The notes beneath the pieces were generated by a model. It had not been told where the DNA came from, did not search any database, and saw nothing but the letters and a program-made list of their open reading frames with translations. A stretch of DNA of 64,000 bases from CBDHEY01 sp965262305. Lineage in GTDB: Bacteria > Pseudomonadota > Gammaproteobacteria > Pseudomonadales > Cellvibrionaceae. Made by a program: the position numbers and the translations under genes. Shown piece by piece: positions 44,001-52,055 of the stretch. The stretch covers positions 992,001 to 1,056,000 of the forward strand of contig CBDHEY010000004.1 in NCBI GenBank assembly GCA_965262305.1, read 5' to 3'. Position 1 is the stretch's first letter. Every line of letters begins with the position of its first letter.

Positions 44001-44264
44001 CAAATAATTAATAAAGTTGCGGAAGGACGTCCTCATTCTGTCGATATGATTAAAAATCGCGAAATAGCGTTGATTATTAACACCACCGAAGGAAGACAAG
44101 CAATTAAAGATTCAGCTTCTATTCGACGAAGTGCTGAAAATAACCATGTCTATTACACGACCACACTAGCAGCAGGAAACGCTCTCTGTATGGCGTTAAG
44201 ATTCGGCAGAGCACAAGACGTAAGACGACTCCAGGAACTTCATGAACGTCTTCCAATCAATTAG
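41040..44264 (+). CDS. carB: carbamoyl-phosphate synthase large subunit
   Basis: 1074 residues, the standard length. It has two homologous ATP-grasp halves: the first begins RTDIKSILIIGAGPIVIGQA and the second near residue 556 with KIMVIGGGPNRIGQGIEFDY. The C-terminal allosteric domain (from ~940, KAFISVRDFDKTGIV) binds ornithine/UMP type effectors in the family. It makes carbamoyl phosphate from bicarbonate, ammonia and two ATP. It follows carA by 73 bases and is probably cotranscribed. Confidence 0.98.
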   Translation: MPKRTDIKSILIIGAGPIVIGQACEFDYSGAQACKALREEGFRVILVNSNPATIMTDPVMADATYIEPITWETVAKIIEKERPDAVLPTMGGQTALNCALKLHEHGVLEKHGVELIGANQEAIHKAEDRHLFDEAMKKIGLECARAEIVHSMEEALEVPKQFGFPVIIRPSFTMGGSGGGIAYNWEEFEEICARGLDLSPTNELLIDESLLGWKEFEMEVVRDKNDNCIIICSIENFDPMGVHTGDSITVAPAQTLTDKEYQIMRNASIAVLREIGVETGGSNVQFAVNPENGRLVVIEMNPRVSRSSALASKATGFPIAKVAAKLAVGYTLDELQNDITGGATPASFEPSIDYVVTKVPRFTFEKFGDADARLTTQMKSVGEVMAIGRTFQESLQKALRGLEVGSAGFEPRLNLEDDDAIAKIRRDLSTPGADRIWFVADAFRAGMSLDEVFDQSKIDRWFLVQIQDIVATEKALASLPLSDLTKDIMFQLKRKGFSDRRLSELLAVSEKTLRDHRTKLGVHPVFKRVDTCAAEFSTSTAYMYSTYEEECESDPSSREKIMVIGGGPNRIGQGIEFDYCCVHAALAAREGGYETIMVNCNPETVSTDYDTSDRLYFEPVTLEDVLEIVRKENPKGVIVQFGGQTPLKLANSLAAEGVPIIGTSPEAIDRAEDRERFQQMIERLGLLQPPNAICRSTEEAIHVAPSVGYPLVVRPSYVLGGRAMEIVYTENELRTYMTEAVQASDDSPVLLDHFLNNAIEVDIDAVSDGDTVVIGGIMQHIEQCGVHSGDSACSLPPYSLPQDVQEEMKAQVRKMAVELGVVGLMNTQLAYQDGKIFVIEVNPRGSRTVPFVSKCIGRSLAKIAALCQTGKTLEEQGFTDEIVPNYYSVKEAVFPFNKFPAVDPILGPEMKSTGEVMGVGETFAEAFAKAQVGSGSALPEKGKAFISVRDFDKTGIVVVAKELVDLGFEIVATRGTAEHLKKAGLEVQIINKVAEGRPHSVDMIKNREIALIINTTEGRQAIKDSASIRRSAENNHVYYTTTLAAGNALCMALRFGRAQDVRRLQELHERLPIN

Positions 44265-44364
44265 TATTGCAAATTCTTTATTTCAATTGAGTTAATCCAT
44301 TGAAATAATCGCATCAAGAAAGTATTGATATTAGCAAGATAGGCCAGTTAGGTAGGATATAAAT

Positions 44365-44841
44365 ATGCAGAAGTTTCCCATGACTGTTGAAGGTGAAAAA
44401 GCTTTAAGAGATGAGCTAGAAGAATTGAAAAAAGTCACTCGTCCTAGGATCGTGTCTGCAATCGCAGAAGCTAGAGAGCATGGTGATCTGAAAGAAAATG
44501 CCGAATACCACGCGGCGCGAGAGCAGCAAGGTTTTTGTGAAGGTAGGATCCAAGAGATCGAAGCTAAGTTATCAACTTCGCAAGTTATTGATATTAAATC
44601 GATGCCGAAGACGGGTAAGGTCATATTTGGAACGACGGTAAATTTGATTAACACCGAAACCGACGAAGAAATTACTTACAAGATTGTTGGTGAAGATGAA
44701 GCCGATATTAAAATTGGAAAAATTTCAGTTACATCGCCGATTGCTCGTGCTTTGATCGGTAAAGAAGAAGGCGATATTGTTGTTGTTAAAGCGCCTGGCG
44801 GAGAAATAGAATATGAAATTGATCTTGTTGATCACTTGTAA
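44365..44841 (+). CDS. greA: transcript cleavage factor GreA
   Basis: 158 residues. The N-terminal coiled coil (MTVEGEKALRDELEELKKVT) carries the tip acidic pair in REHGDLKENAEYHAAREQQG, and the C-terminal FKBP-like domain ends SPIARALIGKEEGD. GreA enters the secondary channel of RNA polymerase and rescues backtracked complexes. Its position after carB is conserved in related genomes. Confidence 0.97.
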   Translation: MQKFPMTVEGEKALRDELEELKKVTRPRIVSAIAEAREHGDLKENAEYHAAREQQGFCEGRIQEIEAKLSTSQVIDIKSMPKTGKVIFGTTVNLINTETDEEITYKIVGEDEADIKIGKISVTSPIARALIGKEEGDIVVVKAPGGEIEYEIDLVDHL

Positions 44842-45176
44842 TCTCTAAATTAATTTTACTTATTTTTAATCGCCAAAAGGATTTGGTTTCCTGTCTTTAT
44901 CACTCCATAACACTAAAAGTTGTCAGAAATTTTAACAATTCAAAGAAACATTTGTAATTTAGTTTGTTCGAAAATTTAAATGGTTTTCGTTAATGCTCAT
45001 ATCCTGAGTGAATTTCAGTCATTTAATTAAATTTATAATATTTTTCGCGCCAATAAGTTGATATAAGTCATTGATTTCGTTTTAAGTTAATTGTTGGCCT
45101 AATGTTTGCTGTGTTATGTTTGTACTTACTAATTTTTTTAGGGTAACTCACAGGCCCGAAATTGAGAAAAGAAAAT
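44842..45176. other. AT-rich intergenic stretch between greA and the cNMP-binding gene
   Basis: I see no gene, tRNA or clear hairpin in these ~330 bases. The last part must hold the promoter for the gene at 45177. Confidence 0.4.
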
Positions 45177-45686
45177 ATGTTAGTTGATAGAGTAGAAGAA
45201 CAGGCAAAAATAAATGCTACTTACCTAGAGCAAATTAAGGGAAAAGTTTCGCTCTTGGGTGCGTTAAATGAAAAACAAGTTATGAGTCTACTTTCCTATA
45301 TGGAGCGCAAAACATTTGCCCCTGGGGAAACTGTATTTAGCCAAGAAGACTTGCCATCAAAAATATACATTATTTCATCTGGGCGGGTTCACCTTACCGT
45401 TAAACGCAATGACAGCTCAATCGTAGCAGTCGATTATGTTCCTGGTGATTGTTTTGGTGAAACAGCAGTAATTGGCATTCAACCACAAATGGGTGAGGCG
45501 GTTGCTCTAGGTTGTGTAGAGACGCTGGTATTGTCCAAGAGCAGTTTGATGGAGTTGCTTGAAGATGACGTAGACTTATTTGGAATTCTTATGATGAATA
45601 TCGCTAGAGATATCAGTCGACGTTACCAGCATTCTATGGTTTCTCCCAATAGCAGTATTGACCATGCTGTTACCATGACACATTGA
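45177..45686 (+). CDS. cyclic-nucleotide-binding domain protein without DNA-binding domain
   Basis: 169 residues from the ATG at 45177 (an in-frame TTG five codons earlier is possible). The body is one cNMP-binding (CRP N-terminal) beta-barrel: FAPGETVFSQEDLPSKIYII, GRVHLTVKR, VPGDCFGETAVIG (phosphate-binding cassette, with the Glu but not the usual Arg-Ala of cAMP receptors). After the C-helix it ends with ISRRYQHSMVSPNSS. No helix-turn-helix follows, so it is not a CRP-type activator. It probably binds a nucleotide or acts by protein contact. It is convergent with the BaeR-like regulator. Confidence 0.8.
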   Translation: MLVDRVEEQAKINATYLEQIKGKVSLLGALNEKQVMSLLSYMERKTFAPGETVFSQEDLPSKIYIISSGRVHLTVKRNDSSIVAVDYVPGDCFGETAVIGIQPQMGEAVALGCVETLVLSKSSLMELLEDDVDLFGILMMNIARDISRRYQHSMVSPNSSIDHAVTMTH

Positions 45687-45706
45687 TGTCATGTTTGTAG
45701 CTCATC

Positions 45707-46405
45707 TTATCCATCTGTTGGATTTTCAAATTTGTATCCAACGCCGTAGATAGACAGGATGAGCTCTTTCTCTGGGTAAGCCTCGTGAATTTTTTTACGT
45801 AGCTTTTTTATATGGCTATCAACCGTTCTGTTGCTCACCACTCGGTAGTCAGTATAGATACTGTCTAAAATTTTCTCGCGACTAAAAATTTTACCCGGAG
45901 CATCAAATAATAATTTGAATAAATTTGCTTCTGTTTTTGTTAGCTCAATTTCGTTGGTGTAAATTTGTAGCGTCAAACGTTCTTCATCCAATACTATATG
46001 TGATTCTTGGTGGGAGTTTGTTTTTTGAATGTTAATTCGTCTTAAGATTGTTTTGATGCGAGCAATCAGTTCTTTTGGGCTGAAAGGCTTACAAAGATAA
46101 TCATCTCCACCAAGTTCTAGTCCCAGTAATCGATCCACTTCTTCCACTCTGGCTGTAATAAAAATAATTGGAACGTTGCTCATTCCTCGAATTTCTTTGC
46201 AGAGATCAAATCCGTTTACTTCTGGTAATTGAACGTCGAGTAATATTAAATCGACAGGTTGTTGTTTTATATAATCAATTACGTGACCACCGCGACTAAT
46301 TATGTGGTTACTGTAGTTACTTGCAACTAAGTAGTCTTGAATTAAGCTCGCTAGATCGGGTTCGTCTTCTACAATCAGAATGTGCTTTTTTATTTCGGTA
46401 GTCAT
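45707..46405 (-). CDS. OmpR-family response regulator (BaeR-like)
   Basis: 232 residues. The receiver has ILIVEDEPDLASLIQDYL, phospho-acceptor Asp in LILLDVQLPEV, Thr in IFITARVEEVDR and Lys in YLCKPFSPKEL. The winged helix of the OmpR/PhoB type follows with LTKTEANLFKLLF, SREKILDSIYTDYRVVSNRT and VDSHIKKLRKKI, ending VYGVGYKFENP-like. It is encoded 15 bases after its kinase on the same strand. The closest well-known pair is BaeSR (envelope stress), but targets here are unknown. Confidence 0.93.
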   Translation of the reverse strand: MTTEIKKHILIVEDEPDLASLIQDYLVASNYSNHIISRGGHVIDYIKQQPVDLILLDVQLPEVNGFDLCKEIRGMSNVPIIFITARVEEVDRLLGLELGGDDYLCKPFSPKELIARIKTILRRINIQKTNSHQESHIVLDEERLTLQIYTNEIELTKTEANLFKLLFDAPGKIFSREKILDSIYTDYRVVSNRTVDSHIKKLRKKIHEAYPEKELILSIYGVGYKFENPTDG

Positions 46406-46420
46406 TTAATTAATCCATAA

Positions 46421-47860
46421 CTAGATTTTTGGTAAGTAAATGCTGATTTTTACTCCCCCAAAATGAGAATGGTTGGCATGAATCGATCCATTATGCGCTT
46501 CGACAATATTCTTACAAATACTCAAGCCTAATCCAGCACCTCCTTTTTTACGACTACGAGAAGTATCAATGCGATAGAGCCGATCAAAAATTTTTTCTAA
46601 TGCATTGTTGGGAATTCCAGGTTTGCTATCGGAGATATGTATAGCAATTCGGTTATCTTCGATCGACGTAACTATTTCGATATTGCCTGGGGTATCTGTA
46701 TATCTTAAGCTATTTTCAAAGATATTTTGAAGTAACTGTTTGAATCTCTTACGATCGATATTCGCTTGTTGATCTGAAAGTAAAGGGGATGTGGAATGTT
46801 TAATAGCTATATTTTTTTCGTCAGCCTTTACTGAAAAAGAATCGGAAACTTCTTCAATTAACGTTTTGATTAAAGTCGGTTTTTTATCGTAGGAAATCGC
46901 TCCCATATCGGAGAGTGATAATTCGTAAAGATCTTCAACTAAAAAATTCAATGTATCTATATTGTTGTGAAGCAACGATAAATTTTTTGAGTTTGCTTCT
47001 CTAATTCCATCTTCCATGGCCTCTATTTGTGCTTTTAAAACAGAAAGCGGCGTTCGTAATTCATGAGAAATATCAGCTACCCATTGTTTTCTCGCTTCCT
47101 CATTTTTTTCAAGCGTGTGTGCCATTTCATTGAAATCTGCACATAACTCGCCAAGTTCATCGTTGCGAGTGATGGGGGTTCGTGCCGAAAAATCTCCCTT
47201 AGTTACACGTTGGGCGTTTTTTGCGAGTATAGAGAGAGGTGCAACAAGCCATCGTGAAGCTAGGCCCGCGATAATCAAAGAAGTAAAAATCATCGCCACG
47301 CAAATAATTGCAAAAGATCGAAATTGTTGATCGACAAACACTTGATCTACGGGATTTAGAAATGCTTTTGGCCTTACATAGCCAATATGCGCAATTATTT
47401 CCCCTTGGTAATACACCGGCTTAAGAATGTAGCGAAATTCGTCTAGAGGCTGTCCGGATAAGAGTTTTCGATTTGCATCATGAAGAGTAAGATGTTGAAA
47501 GAATATACGTTGGTTAGCCTCGATGTCCTTACTTTTGTTTTTATTTAAACTGTCGGGAGATACGTAAAATAAACCAGTATCTTTCTGTACACGAAGATAT
47601 TGTCGATAAGTGGAATCTCTCAGTCTAATCCACTTCTGCGGCGAACTAGAAAATGAAGAAAGCGAACCTGTTTGTTCGTGTATTTCTACTATTGAAGTTT
47701 CTATGGGTTTTAGTCTCTCGAGAATTTGTGTTGTAGCATAATCTAAAAAACGGTTTTTAACGCTCAATTGCGTTAGCAATAACATTGCAACCAAACTAAG
47801 TACCAGGGTTACAAATATGACGATCCAAATTTTAAAATTAATGCTTTTTAACATAACCAT
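46421..47860 (-). CDS. sensor histidine kinase with HAMP domain (BaeS-like)
   Basis: 479 residues. A first membrane helix (IWIVIFVTLVLSLVAMLLLT) and a second near 180-200 (FAIICVAMIFTSLIIAGL) flank a periplasmic domain of ~145 residues. HAMP follows (RWLVAPLSILAKNAQRVTKG), then HisKA with HELRTPLSVLKAQIEAMED, N-box NIFENSLRY, G1 DSKPGIP and G2 GGAGLGLSICKN. The G1 box has Lys-Pro in place of the common DxGxG but keeps Asp and one Gly, as in other BaeS-like kinases. It forms a two-gene operon with the regulator downstream. Confidence 0.93.
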   Translation of the reverse strand: MVMLKSINFKIWIVIFVTLVLSLVAMLLLTQLSVKNRFLDYATTQILERLKPIETSIVEIHEQTGSLSSFSSSPQKWIRLRDSTYRQYLRVQKDTGLFYVSPDSLNKNKSKDIEANQRIFFQHLTLHDANRKLLSGQPLDEFRYILKPVYYQGEIIAHIGYVRPKAFLNPVDQVFVDQQFRSFAIICVAMIFTSLIIAGLASRWLVAPLSILAKNAQRVTKGDFSARTPITRNDELGELCADFNEMAHTLEKNEEARKQWVADISHELRTPLSVLKAQIEAMEDGIREANSKNLSLLHNNIDTLNFLVEDLYELSLSDMGAISYDKKPTLIKTLIEEVSDSFSVKADEKNIAIKHSTSPLLSDQQANIDRKRFKQLLQNIFENSLRYTDTPGNIEIVTSIEDNRIAIHISDSKPGIPNNALEKIFDRLYRIDTSRSRKKGGAGLGLSICKNIVEAHNGSIHANHSHFGGVKISIYLPKI

Positions 47861-48016
47861 CTATCTTCCCGTCTAAATTAGTATCGAGATAATTTGAACG
47901 GGTAACAAGCTTGATTGGATGATTACTCAATGTTTTCACATTTTATTCTCGATTTTCTATGTCCATTGCGGCACGATTGATTCGTTGCTAGCTAGCTGAG
48001 CGAACTGGTGAATGAT

Positions 48017-48316
48017 TTAGCGAATGTTTGATGTTTTTATTTTCGGTTTGCGAGCCTCTCGATACAGCAAAGCAACTTTTCCAATTTCTTGAATGAGCTC
48101 TGCGTGCAAAGTGAGGCAAATTTCTTTTGCGATTTCTTTTCTAAGATCCCTATCGGTGAGTGCTATTTTAATTTTTACCAATTCGTGATCTTCAAGAGCG
48201 CGATTCAGTTCGTTTAATACTGATTCAGTTAAGCCCTTTCCTGCGACAATGACAACTGGCTTTAGTCCGTGCCCAAGGGTTCTTAAATGTTTGGTAAAAG
48301 TGTTATCTGACGGCAT
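48017..48316 (-). CDS. yhbY: RNA-binding protein YhbY
   Basis: 99 residues of the CRS1-YhbY (CRM) fold: KHLRTLGHGLKPVVIVAGKG with the GxxG RNA-binding loop region, LTESVLNELNRALEDHELVK and KIALTDRDLRKEIAKEIC. YhbY associates with the pre-50S ribosome. It is divergent from rlmE, as is usual. Confidence 0.94.
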   Translation of the reverse strand: MPSDNTFTKHLRTLGHGLKPVVIVAGKGLTESVLNELNRALEDHELVKIKIALTDRDLRKEIAKEICLTLHAELIQEIGKVALLYREARKPKIKTSNIR

Positions 48317-48415
48317 AGATATTCTATTTATTTGTTAGGATGATCCATATTATAAGGGTATTATTGAGAGTGATGATATTGCTTTGCGCATAAATAATTT
48401 TGGTAGAAATTCCTG

Positions 48416-49036
48416 ATGGCGAGATCTAAAAGTAGCAACCGATGGCTTGATGAACATTTTAATGATAGTTATGTCAAAGAATCACAAAAATCAGGTTATC
48501 GTTCTAGAGCAAGTTTTAAGCTAATTGAGCTGGATAAAAAAGACCGATTATTTCGTCCTGGGATGTTAGTTGTAGACCTTGGAGCTGCGCCTGGAGGCTG
48601 GTCTCAAGTGGCCCGTGAGCGCGTAGGTGATAAGGGAAGAGTTATTGCCTCAGATATTCTTGATATGACACCAATTGCTGGTGTTGAGTTTGTTCAGGGT
48701 GATTTTACTGAGGAACAAGTCTTAGATGTTTTATTAGATTTAATGGGTGAAGATAAGTCCGATCTTGTAATCTCTGATATGGCCCCAAATATGAGTGGTA
48801 TAGTGGAAGTAGATCAACCTAAATCCATGTATTTGGTAGAGCTAGCACTTGATATGGCGAAGACAGTATTAAGACCTGGCGGAGGTTTTGCTTGCAAAGC
48901 ATTTCAAGGTGAGGGTTTTGATCTGTTTGTCGCAGATTGCAAGTCTGTTTTTGATAAGGTTGTTATTCGAAAACCGGATGCTTCAAGGGCTAGATCCAAA
49001 GAGGTCTATATTGTTGCAAAAGGTTTTGCTAACTAG
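48416..49036 (+). CDS. rlmE: 23S rRNA (uridine-2'-O-) methyltransferase RlmE (FtsJ/RrmJ)
   Basis: 206 residues. The SAM motif VVDLGAAPGGWSQVA is clear, and the catalytic K-D-K-E set is present: Lys in RASFKLIELDKK, Asp in ISDMAPNMSG, Lys in FACKAFQGEG and Glu in RSKEVYIVAKG. It methylates U2552 (E. coli numbering) in the 50S subunit, a late heat-shock-linked step. ftsH follows 160 bases later. Confidence 0.97.
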   Translation: MARSKSSNRWLDEHFNDSYVKESQKSGYRSRASFKLIELDKKDRLFRPGMLVVDLGAAPGGWSQVARERVGDKGRVIASDILDMTPIAGVEFVQGDFTEEQVLDVLLDLMGEDKSDLVISDMAPNMSGIVEVDQPKSMYLVELALDMAKTVLRPGGGFACKAFQGEGFDLFVADCKSVFDKVVIRKPDASRARSKEVYIVAKGFAN

Positions 49037-49196
49037 TTATTGTAATGCCACTTGCTATTATGCTTAATTATAAAAATGAGTTATCACGTTGATAAGTGGC
49101 AAACATAGGCCCTCCAACGCTATACTTAGTTTTTAAAAAATACGAGAAATTTAAAGAAGAGCGTTGATTTAGCTCAATAATGAGAGGAGTTTATCC

Positions 49197-51122
49197 TTGA
49201 ACGATATGCTTAAAAATTTGTTGCTTTGGCTTGTAATTGCAGCAGTCCTATTTTCAGTTTTCCAGAATTTTAGTCAGCAAGAACCGAAAAATGACCTCGC
49301 CTACTCCGAGTTCGTTCGAGATGTACGCGATGGCCGCGTAAGAGACGTCGTTGTTGAAGGGCGCATGATTTACGGTACCTGGATGGACGGAAATAGCTTC
49401 ACTGTTGTTCGCCCCGATCTTTTTGATACAAAACTTGTCGATGAACTTATCGAAAATAATGTAGATCTTAAGGGATCTGAGCCACAACAAACCAGCCTTT
49501 GGGAGCAGCTCTTGGTTGCTAGCTTCCCAATACTCCTATTTATCGCAGTATTCATCTTTTTTATGCGGCAAATGCAAGGCGGTTCTGGTGGCCGTGGTGG
49601 TCCGATGAGTTTTGCGAAAAGTAAAGCAAGATTACTAGGTGAAGATCAGATTAAAACTACCTTTGCGGATGTTGCTGGGGTAGATGAAGCTAAGGAAGAC
49701 GTTCAAGAGCTTGTTGAGTTTTTACGTGACCCTTCTCGATTTCAGCGCTTAGGTGGCAAAATTCCTCGTGGTGTTTTAATGGCGGGCCCTCCGGGAACCG
49801 GTAAAACCCTTTTAGCTAAAGCCATTGCAGGCGAAGCAAAAGTACCGTTTTTCTCTATTTCTGGTTCAGACTTTGTAGAAATGTTTGTTGGTGTGGGTGC
49901 TTCTCGCGTTAGAGATATGTTCGATCAAGCCAAGAAAAATGCTCCCTGTATTATATTCATAGATGAAATCGATGCTGTTGGTCGTCATAGAGGTGGCGGT
50001 CATGGTGGTGGTCATGACGAGCGAGAGCAGACCTTAAATCAGCTATTAGTTGAAATGGATGGTTTTGAAGGTAGCGAAGGCGTGATTGTCATTGCTGCGA
50101 CGAACCGCCCAGATGTATTGGATAAAGCTTTGTTACGACCTGGACGTTTTGATCGTCAAGTATTTGTTGGATTGCCTGATATTCGTGGTAGAGAGCAGAT
50201 TCTTAAGGTGCACATGCGTAAAGTCCCATTAGATGACCAGGTCCAACCAGGAATCATCGCTCGTGGTACTCCTGGGTTTTCCGGCGCGGATCTAGCTAAC
50301 CTTGTAAATGAGGCTGCGCTTTTTGCTGCTAGAAGCAATAAACGTTTGGTGACTATGGATGAGTTCGAAAAGGCCCGGGATAAGATTCTAATGGGTGCAG
50401 AACGTAAATCTATGGTGATGAGTGAAAAGGAAAAAGAAAATACCGCATATCACGAAGCCGGTCATGCAATTGTAGGACGATTAGTTCCTGAACATGACCC
50501 TGTGCATAAGGTGAGCATTATTCCTCGTGGTCGTGCTTTGGGTGTGACCCAGTTTTTGCCTGAGGAGGATAAGCACAGCTTGAGTAAGCGTGGTATTGAA
50601 TCGCAGCTATGTTCATTGTTCGGCGGCCGGATTGCCGAAGAAATGACGCTAGGTTTCGAAGGGGTCACTACCGGTGCCTCCAATGATATTGAACGTGCTA
50701 CTCAGCTTGCTAAAAATATGGTGACCAAATGGGGGCTTTCGGAAAAGCTAGGGCCTTTGCATTACGGTGAAGATGAAACCGCTGCTTATCCTGGTGCTGG
50801 TGGTCCTCAGTATTCAGGAGAGACCTCTAAAATTATTGATGAAGAAGTAAGACGCTTGGTTGACGAAAGTTATGCTAGAGCTTCAAAAATACTGGATGAT
50901 AATAGAGATATTTTGGAATCTATGAAAGATGCTTTGATGGAATATGAGACAATTGATGCAGAACAGGTTGATGACTTAATGGCTCGACGTAAAGTTCGTC
51001 CTCCTAGAGACTGGCACAATAATGACGATGGCTCCAGCGGTGGTGAGCCTGCAAAAGCGGCAGATCAAGAATCAAAAGAATCAGATAAGGCTCCAGTTGG
51101 TGGTCCCGCTAGCGAACATTAG
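49197..51122 (+). CDS. ftsH: ATP-dependent zinc metalloprotease FtsH
   Basis: 641 residues. Two membrane helices (about residues 4-20 and 103-123) enclose the short periplasmic domain. AAA+ motifs follow: Walker A AGPPGTGKTLLAKA, Walker B CIIFIDEIDAVGR and SRH ATNRPDVLDKALLRPGRFDR. The zinc site is HEAGH with a distal Asp in GASNDIERAT. It degrades misfolded membrane proteins and regulators such as sigma-32 and LpxC in E. coli. The start is a TTG at 49197 preceded by GAGAGGAG. The C-terminus has an unusual Gly/Lys/Glu tail ending APVGGPASEH. Confidence 0.97.
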   Translation: MNDMLKNLLLWLVIAAVLFSVFQNFSQQEPKNDLAYSEFVRDVRDGRVRDVVVEGRMIYGTWMDGNSFTVVRPDLFDTKLVDELIENNVDLKGSEPQQTSLWEQLLVASFPILLFIAVFIFFMRQMQGGSGGRGGPMSFAKSKARLLGEDQIKTTFADVAGVDEAKEDVQELVEFLRDPSRFQRLGGKIPRGVLMAGPPGTGKTLLAKAIAGEAKVPFFSISGSDFVEMFVGVGASRVRDMFDQAKKNAPCIIFIDEIDAVGRHRGGGHGGGHDEREQTLNQLLVEMDGFEGSEGVIVIAATNRPDVLDKALLRPGRFDRQVFVGLPDIRGREQILKVHMRKVPLDDQVQPGIIARGTPGFSGADLANLVNEAALFAARSNKRLVTMDEFEKARDKILMGAERKSMVMSEKEKENTAYHEAGHAIVGRLVPEHDPVHKVSIIPRGRALGVTQFLPEEDKHSLSKRGIESQLCSLFGGRIAEEMTLGFEGVTTGASNDIERATQLAKNMVTKWGLSEKLGPLHYGEDETAAYPGAGGPQYSGETSKIIDEEVRRLVDESYARASKILDDNRDILESMKDALMEYETIDAEQVDDLMARRKVRPPRDWHNNDDGSSGGEPAKAADQESKESDKAPVGGPASEH

Positions 51123-51142
51123 CTTGCAGTGTATTAATAATA

Positions 51143-51166
51143 AAGGTCGAAAGTGAATTCGACCTT
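51143..51166 (+). terminator. hairpin between ftsH and folP
   Basis: AAGGTCGAA and TTCGACCTT form a perfect 9-bp stem on a 6-base loop. The following sequence is CCCTTTG, without a good T-run, so termination may be partial and folP may receive read-through. Confidence 0.6.
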
Positions 51167-51207
51167 CCCTTTGAAATTCCTCAATTAAACAATTCTAAAC
51201 GAAACCC

Positions 51208-52047
51208 ATGAAATTTGGTGATAAGTTTCTTGATCTTTCTCGTCCTCATGTTATGGGGATATTAAATATCACTCCTGATTCTTTTTATGATGGTGGTCGT
51301 TTTTTGGGTGAGAGTGGGTTGGTTAAGCATGACGTATGTTTATCTAATGCAGAAGAAATGATTAAGCGAGGCGCGAGCATATTAGATGTTGGTGGAGAAT
51401 CAACAAGACCTGGGGCAGCCAAAGTCTCGTTGCAAGAGGAGCTTGATCGTGTAGTTCCGGTGGTCGAAGCGCTTTGTATAAATTTTGATTGTGTTGTATC
51501 TGTTGACACGAGCCGACCGGAAGTAATGACTGCTGCTGCAAGTTTTGGAGCAGGACTAATTAATGATGTAAGAGCTTTGCAGTTGGAGGGTGCTATGGAA
51601 GCCGCGGCCAATACGGGGTTACCTGTTTGCTTAATGCATATGCAGGGTCAACCGGAAAACATGCAAATACATCCTCAATATGAAGATGTTGTAAATGAAG
51701 TCACAAATTTTTTAAAAACACGCGTTAGCATTTGTTGCGAGTCGGGTATAGATCGGGACAAAATACTTTTAGATCCTGGTTTTGGATTTGGCAAAAGCGA
51801 CAAGCATAATCTTCTATTATTAAAGTACCTATCTAAAATGCGCGATCTTGGTCATCCAATTTTGGTAGGACTTTCACGAAAATCTATGATTGGTCGTCTA
51901 TTGGCGCGAGAGTTACCAGAACGCTTGCCGGCAAGTTTGGCGCTTGGGTTAATTGCACTTCAAAACGGCGCCAGTATACTTCGCGTGCATGATGTTCAGG
52001 AGACTATGGATGTTGTGGACTTGTTAAGAATAATTCAGGAAATCTAG
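51208..52047 (+). CDS. folP: dihydropteroate synthase
   Basis: 279 residues, a TIM barrel with both pterin signatures: MGILNITPDSFYDGGRF and LDVGGESTRPGA. Further conserved loops are NDVRAL, PVCLMHMQGQPENMQ, LDPGFGFGKSDKHN and VGLSRKSMIGRLL. It condenses p-aminobenzoate with hydroxymethyldihydropterin in folate synthesis and is the target of sulfonamides. glmM starts 8 bases after it. Confidence 0.97.
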   Translation: MKFGDKFLDLSRPHVMGILNITPDSFYDGGRFLGESGLVKHDVCLSNAEEMIKRGASILDVGGESTRPGAAKVSLQEELDRVVPVVEALCINFDCVVSVDTSRPEVMTAAASFGAGLINDVRALQLEGAMEAAANTGLPVCLMHMQGQPENMQIHPQYEDVVNEVTNFLKTRVSICCESGIDRDKILLDPGFGFGKSDKHNLLLLKYLSKMRDLGHPILVGLSRKSMIGRLLARELPERLPASLALGLIALQNGASILRVHDVQETMDVVDLLRIIQEI

Positions 52048-52055
52048 AGAATTTT

